Shown piece by piece: positions 43,303 through 52,800 of a DNA stretch of 64,000 bases. Position 1 is the first letter of the stretch; each line of letters starts with the position of its first letter. Both the position numbers and the translations under genes were made by a program. The notes beneath the pieces were generated by a model. The model was not told the DNA's origin and searched no databases. It was given only the letters and a program-made list of their open reading frames with translations. The DNA is taken from positions 1 through 64,000 of the forward strand of contig NZ_JAGPOX010000032.1 in assembly GCF_019038435.1 (NCBI RefSeq). The letters are read 5' to 3'. The DNA comes from Nocardia alni. Its GTDB lineage: Bacteria; Actinomycetota; Actinomycetes; Mycobacteriales; Mycobacteriaceae.

Positions 43303-44102
43303 GAGTTACGCACCCTTTCGTAGAAGGCCATCGCGGCGGCGGTGGCCACGTTGAGCGAATCGGTGCCGGGTGTCATGGGGATGCGGGCTCGGATGTCGGT
43401 GGCGCACATCGCCTCCTCGGTCAGACCCGGGCCCTCGGCGCCGAGCAGCAGCGCGACCCGCTCGCCGGACAGGGCCTGCGCAAGCGTGGCCGCGGCCGGA
43501 TTCGGGGTGAGTGCGATGATCTGGAATCCTCTGCTGCGTAACGACTCCAGGCTACCGGGCCACTGCGGCAATCTGGCGAACGGGACGCGCAGCACGTGCC
43601 CCATCGAGACCCGCACGGCGCGGCGGTACAGCGGATCGGCGCAGCGATCGCCGAACAGCACCGCGTCCGCGCCGAGCCCGGCCGCGTTGCGGAAGATCGA
43701 GCCGATGTTCTCGTGGTCGTTGATGCCCTCGAGCACCGCGACCGTGCGCGCGGAATCCAGCACCGCGTCCAGGTCCGGTTCGGGCGGCCGCCGCGCGGCG
43801 GCCAGCACGCCGCGATTGAGATGGAAGCCCACCACCTCGGCCATCACCTCCGCGGTGGCCCGGTAGTACGGCACGTCCACCCCAGCCAGATCGCCGGCCA
43901 GCTCCTCGTACCGCCGCGGCACGCCGAACAGCCCGAACGGGATGAACCGCGAGGTCAGCATGCGCTGCACCACCACGACTCCCTCGGCGATCACCAGCCC
44001 CTGCCGCTCCGGCAGATCGGGCCGCCGGTCCGCGGACTTGAGGTCGCGAAACCCATCGACCCGGGTGTCTGCGGGGTCGTCTATATCGATCACTACGGCC
44101 AC
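43299..44102 (-). CDS. TrmH/SpoU family RNA 2'-O-methyltransferase
   Basis: 267 residues. The N-terminal substrate-binding part (DPADTRVDGFRDLKSADRRP, LVIAEGVVVVQRML) is followed by the SPOUT domain with its trefoil-knot motifs: NDHENIGSIFRNAAGLGADA (motif 1), LLLGAEGPGLTEEAM (motif 2) and IPMTPGTDSLNVATAAAMAFYE (motif 3). It transfers a methyl group from S-adenosylmethionine to a ribose in rRNA or tRNA; the target is not evident. GTG 44102 is chosen from the family N-terminus V-I-D-I-D-DPAD. The longer open frame upstream is not supported. Confidence 0.92.
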   Translation of the reverse strand: MAVVIDIDDPADTRVDGFRDLKSADRRPDLPERQGLVIAEGVVVVQRMLTSRFIPFGLFGVPRRYEELAGDLAGVDVPYYRATAEVMAEVVGFHLNRGVLAAARRPPEPDLDAVLDSARTVAVLEGINDHENIGSIFRNAAGLGADAVLFGDRCADPLYRRAVRVSMGHVLRVPFARLPQWPGSLESLRSRGFQIIALTPNPAAATLAQALSGERVALLLGAEGPGLTEEAMCATDIRARIPMTPGTDSLNVATAAAMAFYERVRNS

Positions 44103-44376
44103 GGCGATCCATCCTGCCTTGTCCACACGGCGCCCGAGCCACCGAACAGCATGCCGAGGCGACGACCCGCTCGAGCATGTCCGGCGCCGGCGCTCCGGAT
44201 CCGCCGCGTCGGTGTCAGGTCCGGACGACGCGCTCGGCGCATGGTTCGGTCGACTCGTCATATTCCGAGGTTGTCGGGGCAATGTGCGCTTGATCATCCA
44301 TACGGAGTTTCTGGTTTCGCGGGCAACGATATGGTGAACGCTTAACTGGCTAATCCACCGATACGGAAGAGGACGC

Positions 44377-44739
44377 ATGACCAAGCCTGAAGTCGAGTTC
44401 CAGGACGGCCCGGCGCCCAGCACGCTGGTGATCAAGGACCTGGTCGACGGGGAGGGCGCGGAGGCGGTGCCCGGCGGCACCGTCGAGGTGCACTACGTGG
44501 GCGTCGAATACGACACGGGCGAGGAATTCGACTCGTCCTGGGGTCGTGGCGAATCCATCACCTTCCCGCTGCGCGGCCTGATCGAGGGCTGGCAGGAGGG
44601 CATTCCGGGGATGAAGGTGGGCGGGCGTCGCCAGCTGACAATCCCGCCGGAGCTGGCCTACGGTCCCGCGGGCGCCGGTCATCAGCTGTCCGGCAAGACC
44701 CTGGTCTTCGTCATCGACCTGATCGACGTCGTCAACTAG
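44377..44739 (+). CDS. FKBP-type peptidyl-prolyl cis-trans isomerase
   Basis: 120 residues, a single cytoplasmic FKBP domain. Landmarks are GGTVEVHYVGVEYDTGEEFDSSWGRGESI, split for length, with the conserved Tyr and Asp of the active site, then LRGLIEGWQEGIPGMKVGGR and the C-terminal IPPELAYGPAGAGHQLSGKT and LVFVIDLIDV. It accelerates proline isomerisation during folding. ATG 44377 has GGAAGAGGA upstream. The gene is monocistronic and ends at a strong bidirectional hairpin. Confidence 0.95.
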   Translation: MTKPEVEFQDGPAPSTLVIKDLVDGEGAEAVPGGTVEVHYVGVEYDTGEEFDSSWGRGESITFPLRGLIEGWQEGIPGMKVGGRRQLTIPPELAYGPAGAGHQLSGKTLVFVIDLIDVVN

Positions 44740-44764
44740 AACTTTCCAGCGCCGAGCGCGCAAG

Positions 44765-44804
44765 AGGCCGCCCACCGGCCGGATATCCGGCCGGTGGGCG
44801 GCCT
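44765..44804. terminator. Bidirectional terminator hairpin between FKBP gene and prrB
   Basis: GGCCGCCCACCGGCCGG and its exact reverse complement flank the loop ATAT, an uninterrupted 17-bp stem (18 with the A/T pair). It lies between the convergent FKBP and prrB genes. The plus side is followed by TTATC; a long U-run is absent on both sides, as is usual for high-GC actinobacteria. Confidence 0.8.
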
Positions 44805-46204
44805 TATCGGTCGGGAAGCTCCAGGACCAGGCGCGCGCCACCCATGTCGCTGTCCTCGAAGTAGGCTCGCCCGCCGTGCAGTTGGGCCTGCTGGGCGACC
44901 AGGGCCAGGCCCAGGCCCGAGCCGCCCTTGGTGGCCTGGCTGCCGCGGAAGAAGCGGTCGAAGACCGCGGTGCGTTCGTCGGCGGGTATGCCACGGCCGT
45001 TGTCGTCGACGGAGATCACGATGCCCTTCGGGGTGCGGTGTGCGGACACCAGCGCCTGCGTGGCGCCCCCATGCCGGTACGAATTGGTCAGCGCGTTGTC
45101 CACCGCCAGGCGTAGTCCGGCGGGCAGACAGCGCGTGATCAGCTCGGGATCTGTGTCGATGCGCACGGCCAGCGTCGGGAAGTGGCGCATGGCGTCGTGT
45201 GCGGACTGGTCGACCAGATCGGCGATATCGGTCTCGACGTGGTCGCGTTCGTTGGTGAGCTCGCCGGCGGCCAGTCGTTCCAGCGCGGCGAGTGTCGCCT
45301 CCACCCGTTCCTCGCTGCGTTGCAGGTCGGTGAGGATCTCCGCGCGCTGCTGCTCGTCCAGATCCAGGGTGCGCAGCACCTCGAGGTCCGTGCGCATGGC
45401 GGTCAGCGGGGTGCGCAGCTCGTGCGCGGACACCGCCGCGAAATCCCGGGCGGTCTCCAGTGCCGCGGCAGTCTCGGCCTGGGCCTTGCGCACTCGTTCC
45501 AGCAGATGGTTCACCGCCTCGGCGAGTTGTTCGGCCTCGCGCACGCCCGAACCCGCGACCGGCGCCTCCGCCCCGGTGCCGCTGTGCTGGCTGACCTGCC
45601 GGGTGAGATCCACGATCGGCCGCACCGCTCGGCCGCCGAATACCCAGCCCAGCCCGGCAGCGGCGAGCATCGCCAGTCCGGCGGCGCTCAGCACCCAGTG
45701 ACGCTGTTCGCTGTTCGTGTGATAGGCGTCGTTGAGCGGAATGGCTATCGATACCGTGCGGCCCGCCCGCTGATTCTCGGTGGTGGCGAGCACCCGGTAG
45801 GGGGTGTCGTCCAGCGACAGCGTGTACGAACCCGGATCCAGTTGCGGCAGTTCGATGATCGTCGACGCCGATACCGTGCCGTCGTCGCGCACGGTGACGG
45901 CCAGATCCTTGTTCGTGTTGACCAGCGACAGCACACCCACGGCGATCACCGGTTGCATCAGCACGAGACGGGAGGCCACGGCCAGTTCCTGGTCGGCCTG
46001 GGCGAGGCTGTTGCGCTTGATCGCCAGCACCGACATCCAGCCCAGCAGCGCGGTGATGATGATCGCCCCCAGCGCCGCGGCCGCGGCCACCCTGGTGCGC
46101 AGGGAGTAGGAGCGGCGGATGCGCGGGCGGCCCGGTGTGGCGGACCGCGGGCAACTCGAGTCGATCAGGGGGGTGGCTACCGTGGAATCGGCGCCCGTGC
46201 TCAT
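44804..46204 (-). CDS. prrB: Sensor histidine kinase PrrB-like
   Basis: 466 residues. Topology: basic N-terminus with RRSYSLRTRVAAAAALG, helix 1 at about 38-57, extracytoplasmic sensor about 58-165, helix 2 near VLSAAGLAMLAAAGLGW, then HAMP (GGRAVRPIVDLTRQVSQH). The HisKA box is SAHELRTPLTAMRTDLEVL with the phospho-acceptor His. The ATPase domain has VDNALTNSYRHGG (N-box), VDDNGRGIPADER (G1), FFRGSQATKGGSGLGLALV (G2). The pair PrrB/PrrA (Rv0902c/Rv0903c) is essential in M. tuberculosis and linked to respiration and nitrogen status. The stop is in the flank of a terminator; ATG 46204 overlaps prrA by 4 bp. Confidence 0.93.
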   Translation of the reverse strand: MSTGADSTVATPLIDSSCPRSATPGRPRIRRSYSLRTRVAAAAALGAIIITALLGWMSVLAIKRNSLAQADQELAVASRLVLMQPVIAVGVLSLVNTNKDLAVTVRDDGTVSASTIIELPQLDPGSYTLSLDDTPYRVLATTENQRAGRTVSIAIPLNDAYHTNSEQRHWVLSAAGLAMLAAAGLGWVFGGRAVRPIVDLTRQVSQHSGTGAEAPVAGSGVREAEQLAEAVNHLLERVRKAQAETAAALETARDFAAVSAHELRTPLTAMRTDLEVLRTLDLDEQQRAEILTDLQRSEERVEATLAALERLAAGELTNERDHVETDIADLVDQSAHDAMRHFPTLAVRIDTDPELITRCLPAGLRLAVDNALTNSYRHGGATQALVSAHRTPKGIVISVDDNGRGIPADERTAVFDRFFRGSQATKGGSGLGLALVAQQAQLHGGRAYFEDSDMGGARLVLELPDR

Positions 46205-46902
46205 TTCGGCGCTCGCAGGACGAACCCGACACCGCGAATGGTGTGCAGCATGCGCGGTGTCCCGTCGCCCTCGAGTTTGCGTCGTAGGTAGCCGACGAAG
46301 ACGTCGACCACATTGGTATCCGCGGCGAAGTCGTAGCCCCAGACCAGTTCCAGCAGGCGCTCGCGGCTCAGCACCACTCCCGCGTTGCGTGCCAGTGTCG
46401 AGAGCAGCTCGAATTCGCGCTTGGTGAGTTCGATCTCACGGCCGTTCAGCAGCGCGCGGTAGCCCGCCTCGTCGACCTCCACCGGGCCCACGGTGATCGC
46501 ACCCGGCAACAGCTGCGGTACGGCGTCGGTGCGGCGCAGCAGCGCCCGAATCCGGGCGACCAGTTCGGCCAGCACGAACGGCTTGACCAGATAGTCGTCG
46601 GCCCCCGATTCCAGCCCGGCGATCCGATCGTCCACCGAATTGCGGGCGGACAGCACGCAGATGGGCACCTCGTTGCCCATCGCGCGTAGCGCCGTCACCA
46701 CCCCGGCGCCGTCCAGCACCGGCATGTTCATATCCAGGACGAGGGCGTCGGGCGACTGCTCGTTCACACAACGCAGCGCCTCGGCCCCGTCCCGGGCGAT
46801 GAGCACCCGGAATCCGGATAGCCGCAGCCCCCGCTCGACCGACGCCAACAGATCCTCGTCGTCGTCGACCAACAGGACACTAGGGTTGTCGCGCTCGCTC
46901 AC
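46201..46902 (-). CDS. prrA: Response regulator PrrA-like (OmpR family)
   Basis: 233 residues. Receiver domain: SVLLVDDDEDLLASVERGL with acidic pair, DALVLDMNMPVLDGAGVV with phospho-acceptor Asp, ICVLSARNSVDDRIAGLESG and Lys in DDYLVKPFVLAELVAR. The C-terminal winged helix has ELTKREFELLSTLARNAGVV, RERLLELVWGYDFAADTNVVD and VFVGYLRRKLEGDGTPRML. The near-identity of several runs to mycobacterial PrrA is clear from memory. GTG 46902 is chosen; a TTG ten codons upstream is possible. First gene of the prrA-prrB operon. Confidence 0.93.
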   Translation of the reverse strand: MSERDNPSVLLVDDDEDLLASVERGLRLSGFRVLIARDGAEALRCVNEQSPDALVLDMNMPVLDGAGVVTALRAMGNEVPICVLSARNSVDDRIAGLESGADDYLVKPFVLAELVARIRALLRRTDAVPQLLPGAITVGPVEVDEAGYRALLNGREIELTKREFELLSTLARNAGVVLSRERLLELVWGYDFAADTNVVDVFVGYLRRKLEGDGTPRMLHTIRGVGFVLRAPK

Positions 46903-46953
46903 AGATTCATTCTGCACAGGTGCGGGCGGCAACTCGGGGAAGGTGACGGAGCT

Positions 46954-47340
46954 TTAGTAGTTGTGGCAGGAGTCGGCGACGGCCTGCATGGTCTGCTGGA
47001 GCTGCCCCGCGCGCGGATCGTTCTGGGCCTGCTGGGCGGCGTTCGGATTCTGGGCGAGGTACTGCTGGACCTCGGCGCGGCGCTGGGCCGGTGGCTCGTT
47101 GAACTTCTGCTGCAGCTGCGCCTTCATACTCGGATTCTGATCCAGAATCGAGGCCATCTGGGGGTTCTTGGCATGCAGCGCGCGGTCGACCTGGTCGAAG
47201 CTGCAGGTCGTATTCAGCAGCGGCGCCATCATGTCGGTGGGGTCGGCGGCGGCGATACCGGGGGTGAGGAGGGCGGCGGCGGTGGTCAGCCCGCCGACTG
47301 TGAGGGCGATACCGGCGAGGCGTGAACGCGGCGAGATCAT
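46954..47340 (-). CDS. Secreted hemophore-related protein (MHB-type)
   Basis: 128 residues. A clear signal peptide (RLAGIALTVGGLTTAAALL) ends near AAADP, so the mature protein is about 95 residues, all-helical. The family pattern is LLNTTCSFDQVDRALHAKNP, then EVQQYLAQNPNAAQQAQ and VADSCHNY with the paired C-terminal Cys. Relatives in mycobacteria include heme-binding secreted proteins used for heme capture; heme binding has not been shown for this subgroup. A -10-like TAGAGT six bases before ATG 47340 suggests a leaderless transcript. Confidence 0.85.
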   Translation of the reverse strand: MISPRSRLAGIALTVGGLTTAAALLTPGIAAADPTDMMAPLLNTTCSFDQVDRALHAKNPQMASILDQNPSMKAQLQQKFNEPPAQRRAEVQQYLAQNPNAAQQAQNDPRAGQLQQTMQAVADSCHNY

Positions 47341-47346
47341 GCCTCG

Positions 47347-47352
47347 ACTCTA
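47347..47352 (-). promoter_or_regulatory. -10 element of the hemophore-related gene
   Basis: TAGAGT on the minus strand ends six bases before the ATG at 47340, so transcription probably starts at or next to the start codon. No ribosome binding site is visible between them. Confidence 0.45.
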
Positions 47353-47393
47353 GGCATCAGCTCTGGGATCGGTGTGAACCTACTCTGAGAAAA

Positions 47394-49517
47394 CTATGAG
47401 GACGAGACCGATGGATCTCCCGAGCCCGCGGGGGCGGGCCCGGGATGGCGGCCGACCATGATCTGGTCGGCCAGTGCGATCAGCACGTCCGGATCCTCGA
47501 TGGTCGCGGGCATCTCCCAGGGGTCACCCGACACGATCTGCCGCATCGTCCTGCGCATGATCTTGCCGGACCGGGTCTTGGGCAGCGCCTGCACGATCAC
47601 CACGTCGTGCAGCGTCGCGATGGCCCCGATCTGTGCGCGCACCCGGGCGATCAGCTCCTCGCGCAGTTCATCCGGGTCGACCGGGACGGTCTCACCGGTC
47701 GCGTCGGTCTTGAGTACCACGTAGGCGATCGGCCGCTGACCTTTGAGCTCGTCGGGAATGCCGATCACCGCGCATTCGGCGACCGCGGGATGTCCGGCGA
47801 CGGCGGCCTCGATGCCGCCCGCGGATAGTCGGTGCCCGGCCATGTTGATCACATCGTCGCTGCGGCCCAGGACGTATAGGTAGCCGTCCTCGTCGAAGTA
47901 GCCGGAATCGCCGGTCAGGTAGTGGCCGGGGAAGGCGGAGAGATAGGACTGTTCGAATCGCTCGTCGTCGCCCCATAGGCCGGTCAGGGTGCCGGGGGGC
48001 AGCGGTAGCCCGATCACGATATTGCCCTCGGTGCCCACCGGCACCGCGTCGCCCTCGTAGTCCAGCACCCGCAGCCGGTAGCCGGGCACCGGCAGCGAGG
48101 CCGAACCGATCTTGATCGGAAGCTCTTGCAGGCCCAGCGGGTCCGCGCAGATCGGCCAGCCGGTCTCGGTCTGCCACCAGTGGTCCACCACCGGGCAGTC
48201 GGGATGACTCTCCAGCAGGACGTCGCGGGTCCATTCGAGGGTCGCCGGGTCCAGCCGCTCCCCGGCGCAGAACAGCGCCCGCAGCGTGGACAGGTCGTAC
48301 CGGTGGGCCAGGGCGGCCTCGGGGTCGGCGCGGCGGATGGCGCGCAGTGCGGTGGGTGCGGTGAACATGACGTGCACCCGGTGCTGCTCGACCAGCCGCC
48401 AGTAGGTTCCGGCGTCCGGGGTGCCGATCGGCTTGCCCTCGTACAACACGGTGGTCGCGCCGATGAGCAGGGGCGCGTAGACGATGTAGGAGTGTCCGAC
48501 CACCCAGCCGATATCGGACGTGGTGAGCATGACCTGCCCCGGCGACATGTCGTAGATGTAGCGCATGGACCAGGCCAGTGCGACCGCATGGCCGCCGTTG
48601 TCGCGCACCACGCCCTTGGGTCTGCCGGTGGTGCCGGAGGTGTAGAGGATGTAGAGCGGGTCGGTGGCCGCGACGGGCACCGGATCGGCCGGTTGCGCGT
48701 CAAGGACCATATCCTCCCAATCCAGCCACTGGGCGGCGACGCTTTCCGAGGAACCGGGTAGTCGGTCCGTAGCGGGTTGCGGGGCGGCGAAGCGCAGCGC
48801 CGGGAAGCCGGCGCGGTGCTTGACCACCACATGTCTGGGCACGGTAGTGCGCGCCAGCTCGAGCGCGTCCAGCACGATCGGCGGGTATTCGATCCGCCGG
48901 TTGGGTTCCAGGCCGCCGGATGCGGTGACGATCAGCACCGGCTCCGCATCGTCGATGCGGGCAGCCAGTTCATGTGCGGCAAATCCGCCGAAGACCACCG
49001 AGTGCACCGCGCCGATTCGGGCGCAGGCCAGCATCGCGATGACCGACTCGGGAATCATCGGCATATAGATAATGACGCGATCGCCGGGACGCACCCCCAG
49101 TCGCAGCATCGCACCGGCCAACCGGGCGACCTCGTCCAGCAGCTCGGCGTAGGTATAGACGACTGTGGCGCCCGTCATAGCGGAGTCGTATATTAGGGCC
49201 GGTTGATCGGCGCGACCTCCGATGGGAAAGCTTTCATCCCCGGGGGATGACGAATCGGTGTCGGAAAGATCACGGCCCGAGGTATCCTCCGTCGAGGGTG
49301 CTTGCGGTGTGATATCGCGCACATGCCGATCCAGCGCGTTGTAGGAGGTGTTCAAGCGAGCGTCCGGGAACCAGCGGGCCGTCGGACGGGCCGCACCGTC
49401 GAGGATCTGAGTGGGTGGAACATCCCAGCTGACAGCCTCCGCGGCGGCACGCCAGAAGTCCGACGGGTCGACCAGGCTCGTCTGGTAGGTGGGCCGGTAC
49501 TCCTGCTTCGCCTTCAA
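47394..49517 (-). CDS. Short-chain acyl-CoA synthetase (propionyl/acetyl-CoA synthetase-like)
   Basis: 707 residues. AMP-forming acyl-CoA synthetase of the ACS/PrpE group: N-terminal ACAS_N-like DFWRAAAEAVSWDVPP and RWFPDARLNTSYNALDRHV, adenylation P-loop LYTSGTTGRPKGVVRDNGG, TTSDIGWVVGHSYIVYAPLL, VDHWWQTETGWPI, then GRSDDVINMAGHRLSAGGIE and the acetylation-type Lys in KTRSGKIMRRTMRQI. The PTGWVVGHSY version and AGHRLSAGGIE favour propionyl-CoA synthetase over acetyl-CoA synthetase. An about 30-residue Ser/Asp-rich insert lies near residues 95-125. Start is a TTG at 49517 with AGGGAG upstream. Confidence 0.88.
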   Translation of the reverse strand: MKAKQEYRPTYQTSLVDPSDFWRAAAEAVSWDVPPTQILDGAARPTARWFPDARLNTSYNALDRHVRDITPQAPSTEDTSGRDLSDTDSSSPGDESFPIGGRADQPALIYDSAMTGATVVYTYAELLDEVARLAGAMLRLGVRPGDRVIIYMPMIPESVIAMLACARIGAVHSVVFGGFAAHELAARIDDAEPVLIVTASGGLEPNRRIEYPPIVLDALELARTTVPRHVVVKHRAGFPALRFAAPQPATDRLPGSSESVAAQWLDWEDMVLDAQPADPVPVAATDPLYILYTSGTTGRPKGVVRDNGGHAVALAWSMRYIYDMSPGQVMLTTSDIGWVVGHSYIVYAPLLIGATTVLYEGKPIGTPDAGTYWRLVEQHRVHVMFTAPTALRAIRRADPEAALAHRYDLSTLRALFCAGERLDPATLEWTRDVLLESHPDCPVVDHWWQTETGWPICADPLGLQELPIKIGSASLPVPGYRLRVLDYEGDAVPVGTEGNIVIGLPLPPGTLTGLWGDDERFEQSYLSAFPGHYLTGDSGYFDEDGYLYVLGRSDDVINMAGHRLSAGGIEAAVAGHPAVAECAVIGIPDELKGQRPIAYVVLKTDATGETVPVDPDELREELIARVRAQIGAIATLHDVVIVQALPKTRSGKIMRRTMRQIVSGDPWEMPATIEDPDVLIALADQIMVGRHPGPAPAGSGDPSVSSS

Positions 49518-49835
49518 CCGTGTGACTCCCTGCCTCGCCTCGATGCCCGCCTCGATAGATCAGCCTGATTGTGGCAGACTTCACGCGACGTCCGGGCGGA
49601 CGTTGCGACCTTTGATTTTGTCTGGAACCGGCAGGTCAATGGCTGAAGGTTGCCAAGAGGTCACACAAGAAGTTATTGATCCGTTAGAATCGCATGTCAC
49701 ATATTTCGGCCGTCAAGGACGCACATTCACGGCCTGCCGCAGTTCTCGGCCAGGTGTGCCCAACGAGCCCAGCCATGCGATTGTGGAGGCTCGCTGATGG
49801 CGCATGGCTGGGGCCAGTTTGGAAAGTGAGTGGAG
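49518..49835. other. Divergent intergenic region before the conservon
   Basis: 318 bp between the acyl-CoA synthetase gene and cvnA. TAGAAT at 49685-49690 is a plausible plus-strand -10 about 145 bp upstream of cvnA, giving a long 5' leader. No known riboswitch signature or strong dyad was recognised. The synthetase ribosome binding site lies at its left edge. Confidence 0.4.
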
Positions 49836-52800
49836 ATGCGTGACGCCGCTAGGTCCGGCAACAAGCGTTGGGCGCTTAGCAACTGGGACCTGCGTTGGAA
49901 GGTTACGGCCGTCCTTGCCGTCCCCCTCCTTGTATCGGTGGTGCTCGGCGCGTCCAGGATCGCGGCCCAGTTCAGCGACTCGAGTCAACTGAACACCTCG
50001 GTCACCCAGGTGTCGGCGATTCCGGCAGTGACCGGGCTCAGCGCCGCGTCGGCGGTGGTGTCCGGTGAGCAGATGGTGGAGATCGGCCCGGGGCAGTCCC
50101 TGGTGCAGGACGCCGACCTCACCCAGTTGGACGGGGCAATCCAGGCCGCACAGAAGGCCGCCCCGCGGTTGGACGGCGTGCCCGGTGGCCGGGCGGCCAT
50201 CGACGGGATGATCACGGGTGCGCAGGCCGTCCGGGCCGGCGGGAAGAACCCGACGCCGACCGTGCAGGACGCCCTCAACCAGGAGGAGGCGATCCGCCAG
50301 AGCAGTGTCCGCACCACCGAGGCGATCACCGCGACGATCTCCGATCCGGGCGTCGACGCGGCCAAGCAGCGGTTGGTCGACTCGCTGAACACCCGCGCGG
50401 TGATGGTCTCCGAGGCCGCGGGCCTGGCGGAGGCGTTGCGCGGCGACCCCAAGGGCGGCGTGCAGGACCTGCTGATCGCGGAGAACACCGAGCGGCAGAT
50501 GCTGAACATCCTGTCGCATCGGTTCCCGGACGGTGATCCGACGATCGCCCAGCTGACCAGTTGGGTCACCAAGCGGATCCAGCTCACCACCGGCTCGCAG
50601 GTCGCCGCCGGGCAGATCCCGATCCAGGATTTGCGGCAATCGGTGCTGGACAGCCTGAACGTCTATCAGACGGTCGTGAACAAGGCGAGCTCCGACATCA
50701 TCTCGCGCGTCAACGTCCTGGCGGACAACGCCCGGACCGGCGCGATTCGGTATGCCGCGATCGTGATCGTCACCATCATGGCCGCGTTGATGCTCGCGGT
50801 GGTGATCGCCCGCTCGATGATCGTGCCCCTGCGCAGGCTGCGCTTGGCCGCGCTGCGCGTGGCCGAGTACGACCTCGGCCACGAGGTCGCGCGGCTGCGT
50901 GACGGCGCCAGCCCCGAGGAGGTGCCGCTCGAGCCGATGCCGGTGCCCACCGACGAGGAGGTCGGTCAGCTCGCGCGCGCCGTCGACGACATCCACGGGC
51001 AGGCCCTGCGCCTGGCCGCCGACCAGGCCTCGATGCGTAGCCAGGTCAACGACATGTTCGAGACCCTGGCCCGGCGCTCCAAGTCACTGGTCGACCATCA
51101 GCTCTCGCTCATCGAGGCGATGGAGTACGACGAGAAGGACCCGCGCCTGCTGGAAAACCTCTTCCGGCTGGACCACCTCGCCGCCCGTATGCGGCGCAAT
51201 GGTGACAACCTGCTCATTCTGGCCGGTACCCGGCAGCGCCGCGGTAAGTCCGCCCCCGTGGAGATCGCCGACGTGCTGCGTGCGGCCATCTCCGAGGTGG
51301 AGGACTACGAGCGGGTGAAGCTGGGCGCGACCCCGCGCGGCGCCATCACCGAACCGGCGGCCTCGGACTTGGCGCACCTGTTCGCCGAGCTGCTGGACAA
51401 CGCGCTACGCGCCTCGCCGCCGGAGACCGATGTCAAGTTCACCTTCGCGCAGGCCCACGATCAGGGCCTGCTCGTCGAGGTCGCCGACCGTGGCATCGGT
51501 ATGCCCCCGGCCGAGATGGCCGATATCAACCGCCGCCTCGAGACCACGGCCGAGGTCGGTCCGGACACCGCGCGGCACATGGGTCTGTTCGTGGTCGGCC
51601 GCCTGGCCGAGCGTCACGGATTGACGGTGCGGCTGCGAGCGACATTCGACACGGCCCGCGATCCGGGTGTCACCGTGACGGTGCACCTGCCCAAGCCGAT
51701 CATCGTGCCGCCGGTGGGTGGCACGATGTCGGTGCCGACGCAGGCGAACCTGCAGTCGATCACCCCGGCGAAGCCGCGGCCGACGGCGGATCAGTCAGGT
51801 ATTGCGGCGTCGATGCAGACGCGTGCGGTCACCCGCACCCCGAGCGGCAACATGATGGTCACCGTGGATCCCGGTGCGGGCGGGCAGCTCGCGGCCGGTG
51901 CGGACGATCGCACCGCGGCGGTCGACGACGGTGTCGCGGGCGGGCTCATCGGTGCGGCCGGTGGTGCGGCGGCCAATGGTCTGCTGGACGCGCCGAGCCG
52001 GGGCGATCAGAGCGGCGCCGACTCCGGCGGTGCGGACCGGATCGGTGGCCTGCCGCGGCGTCAGCCGGGAACCTCGGTGTCCGGCGGACTGCCACAGCGT
52101 CAGCCCGGGACGAACGGTCCCACGGTGCGACAGAACGTCGCACAGCGTGGATCCGACGGTCTGCCGCAGCGCGAGCCCGGTGCGAACGGCCCGCAGGCGC
52201 CGGCCGCGCAGCCGGGTGCGAATCTGCCGCAGCGTCCGGCCGCCGCCGGTGGCCTGCAGCCGCAGGCGAGCCTGGCCGCGAATATGCTCAAGCGCCAGCC
52301 CGGTGCGGCGGGGCAGCCGCCGCGTCCGGGTGGTCCGGGTGGTCTGCCGCAGCGTCAGCGTGGCGGCGGTAACGGTCTGGGCGGTAACGGCCTGCCGCAG
52401 CGCGAACCGGGTTCGGGCGGCATACCGCCGCGCGATGCCGGATCCGGTGGTTTGCCCCAGCGCGGGCCCGGTGGGCCGGGTCTGCCCGAACGTCCGCCGA
52501 CCAACCCGAACCTGCCACTGCGTGAGACCGGCGGCTCGGGTCTGCCGGAACGTCCGCCGACCAACCCCGGTCTGCCGTTGCGGGAGCCCGGAGCGGGCGG
52601 CCTTCCCCAGCGCGGCGCGGGCGGTCTGCCGCAGCGCGGCGGCGCAGGTAACGGTCTGCCTCCGCGTGATCCGAGCGGCGGTCTGCCGCAACGGGATTCG
52701 CTGGCGGGTGGTCTGCCGCCGCGGGATCCCGCGAGCAACGGTCTGCCGCAGCGCGATCCGAGCGGTTCGGACGCCGACGGCCGCGATGTCGGCGGTAACG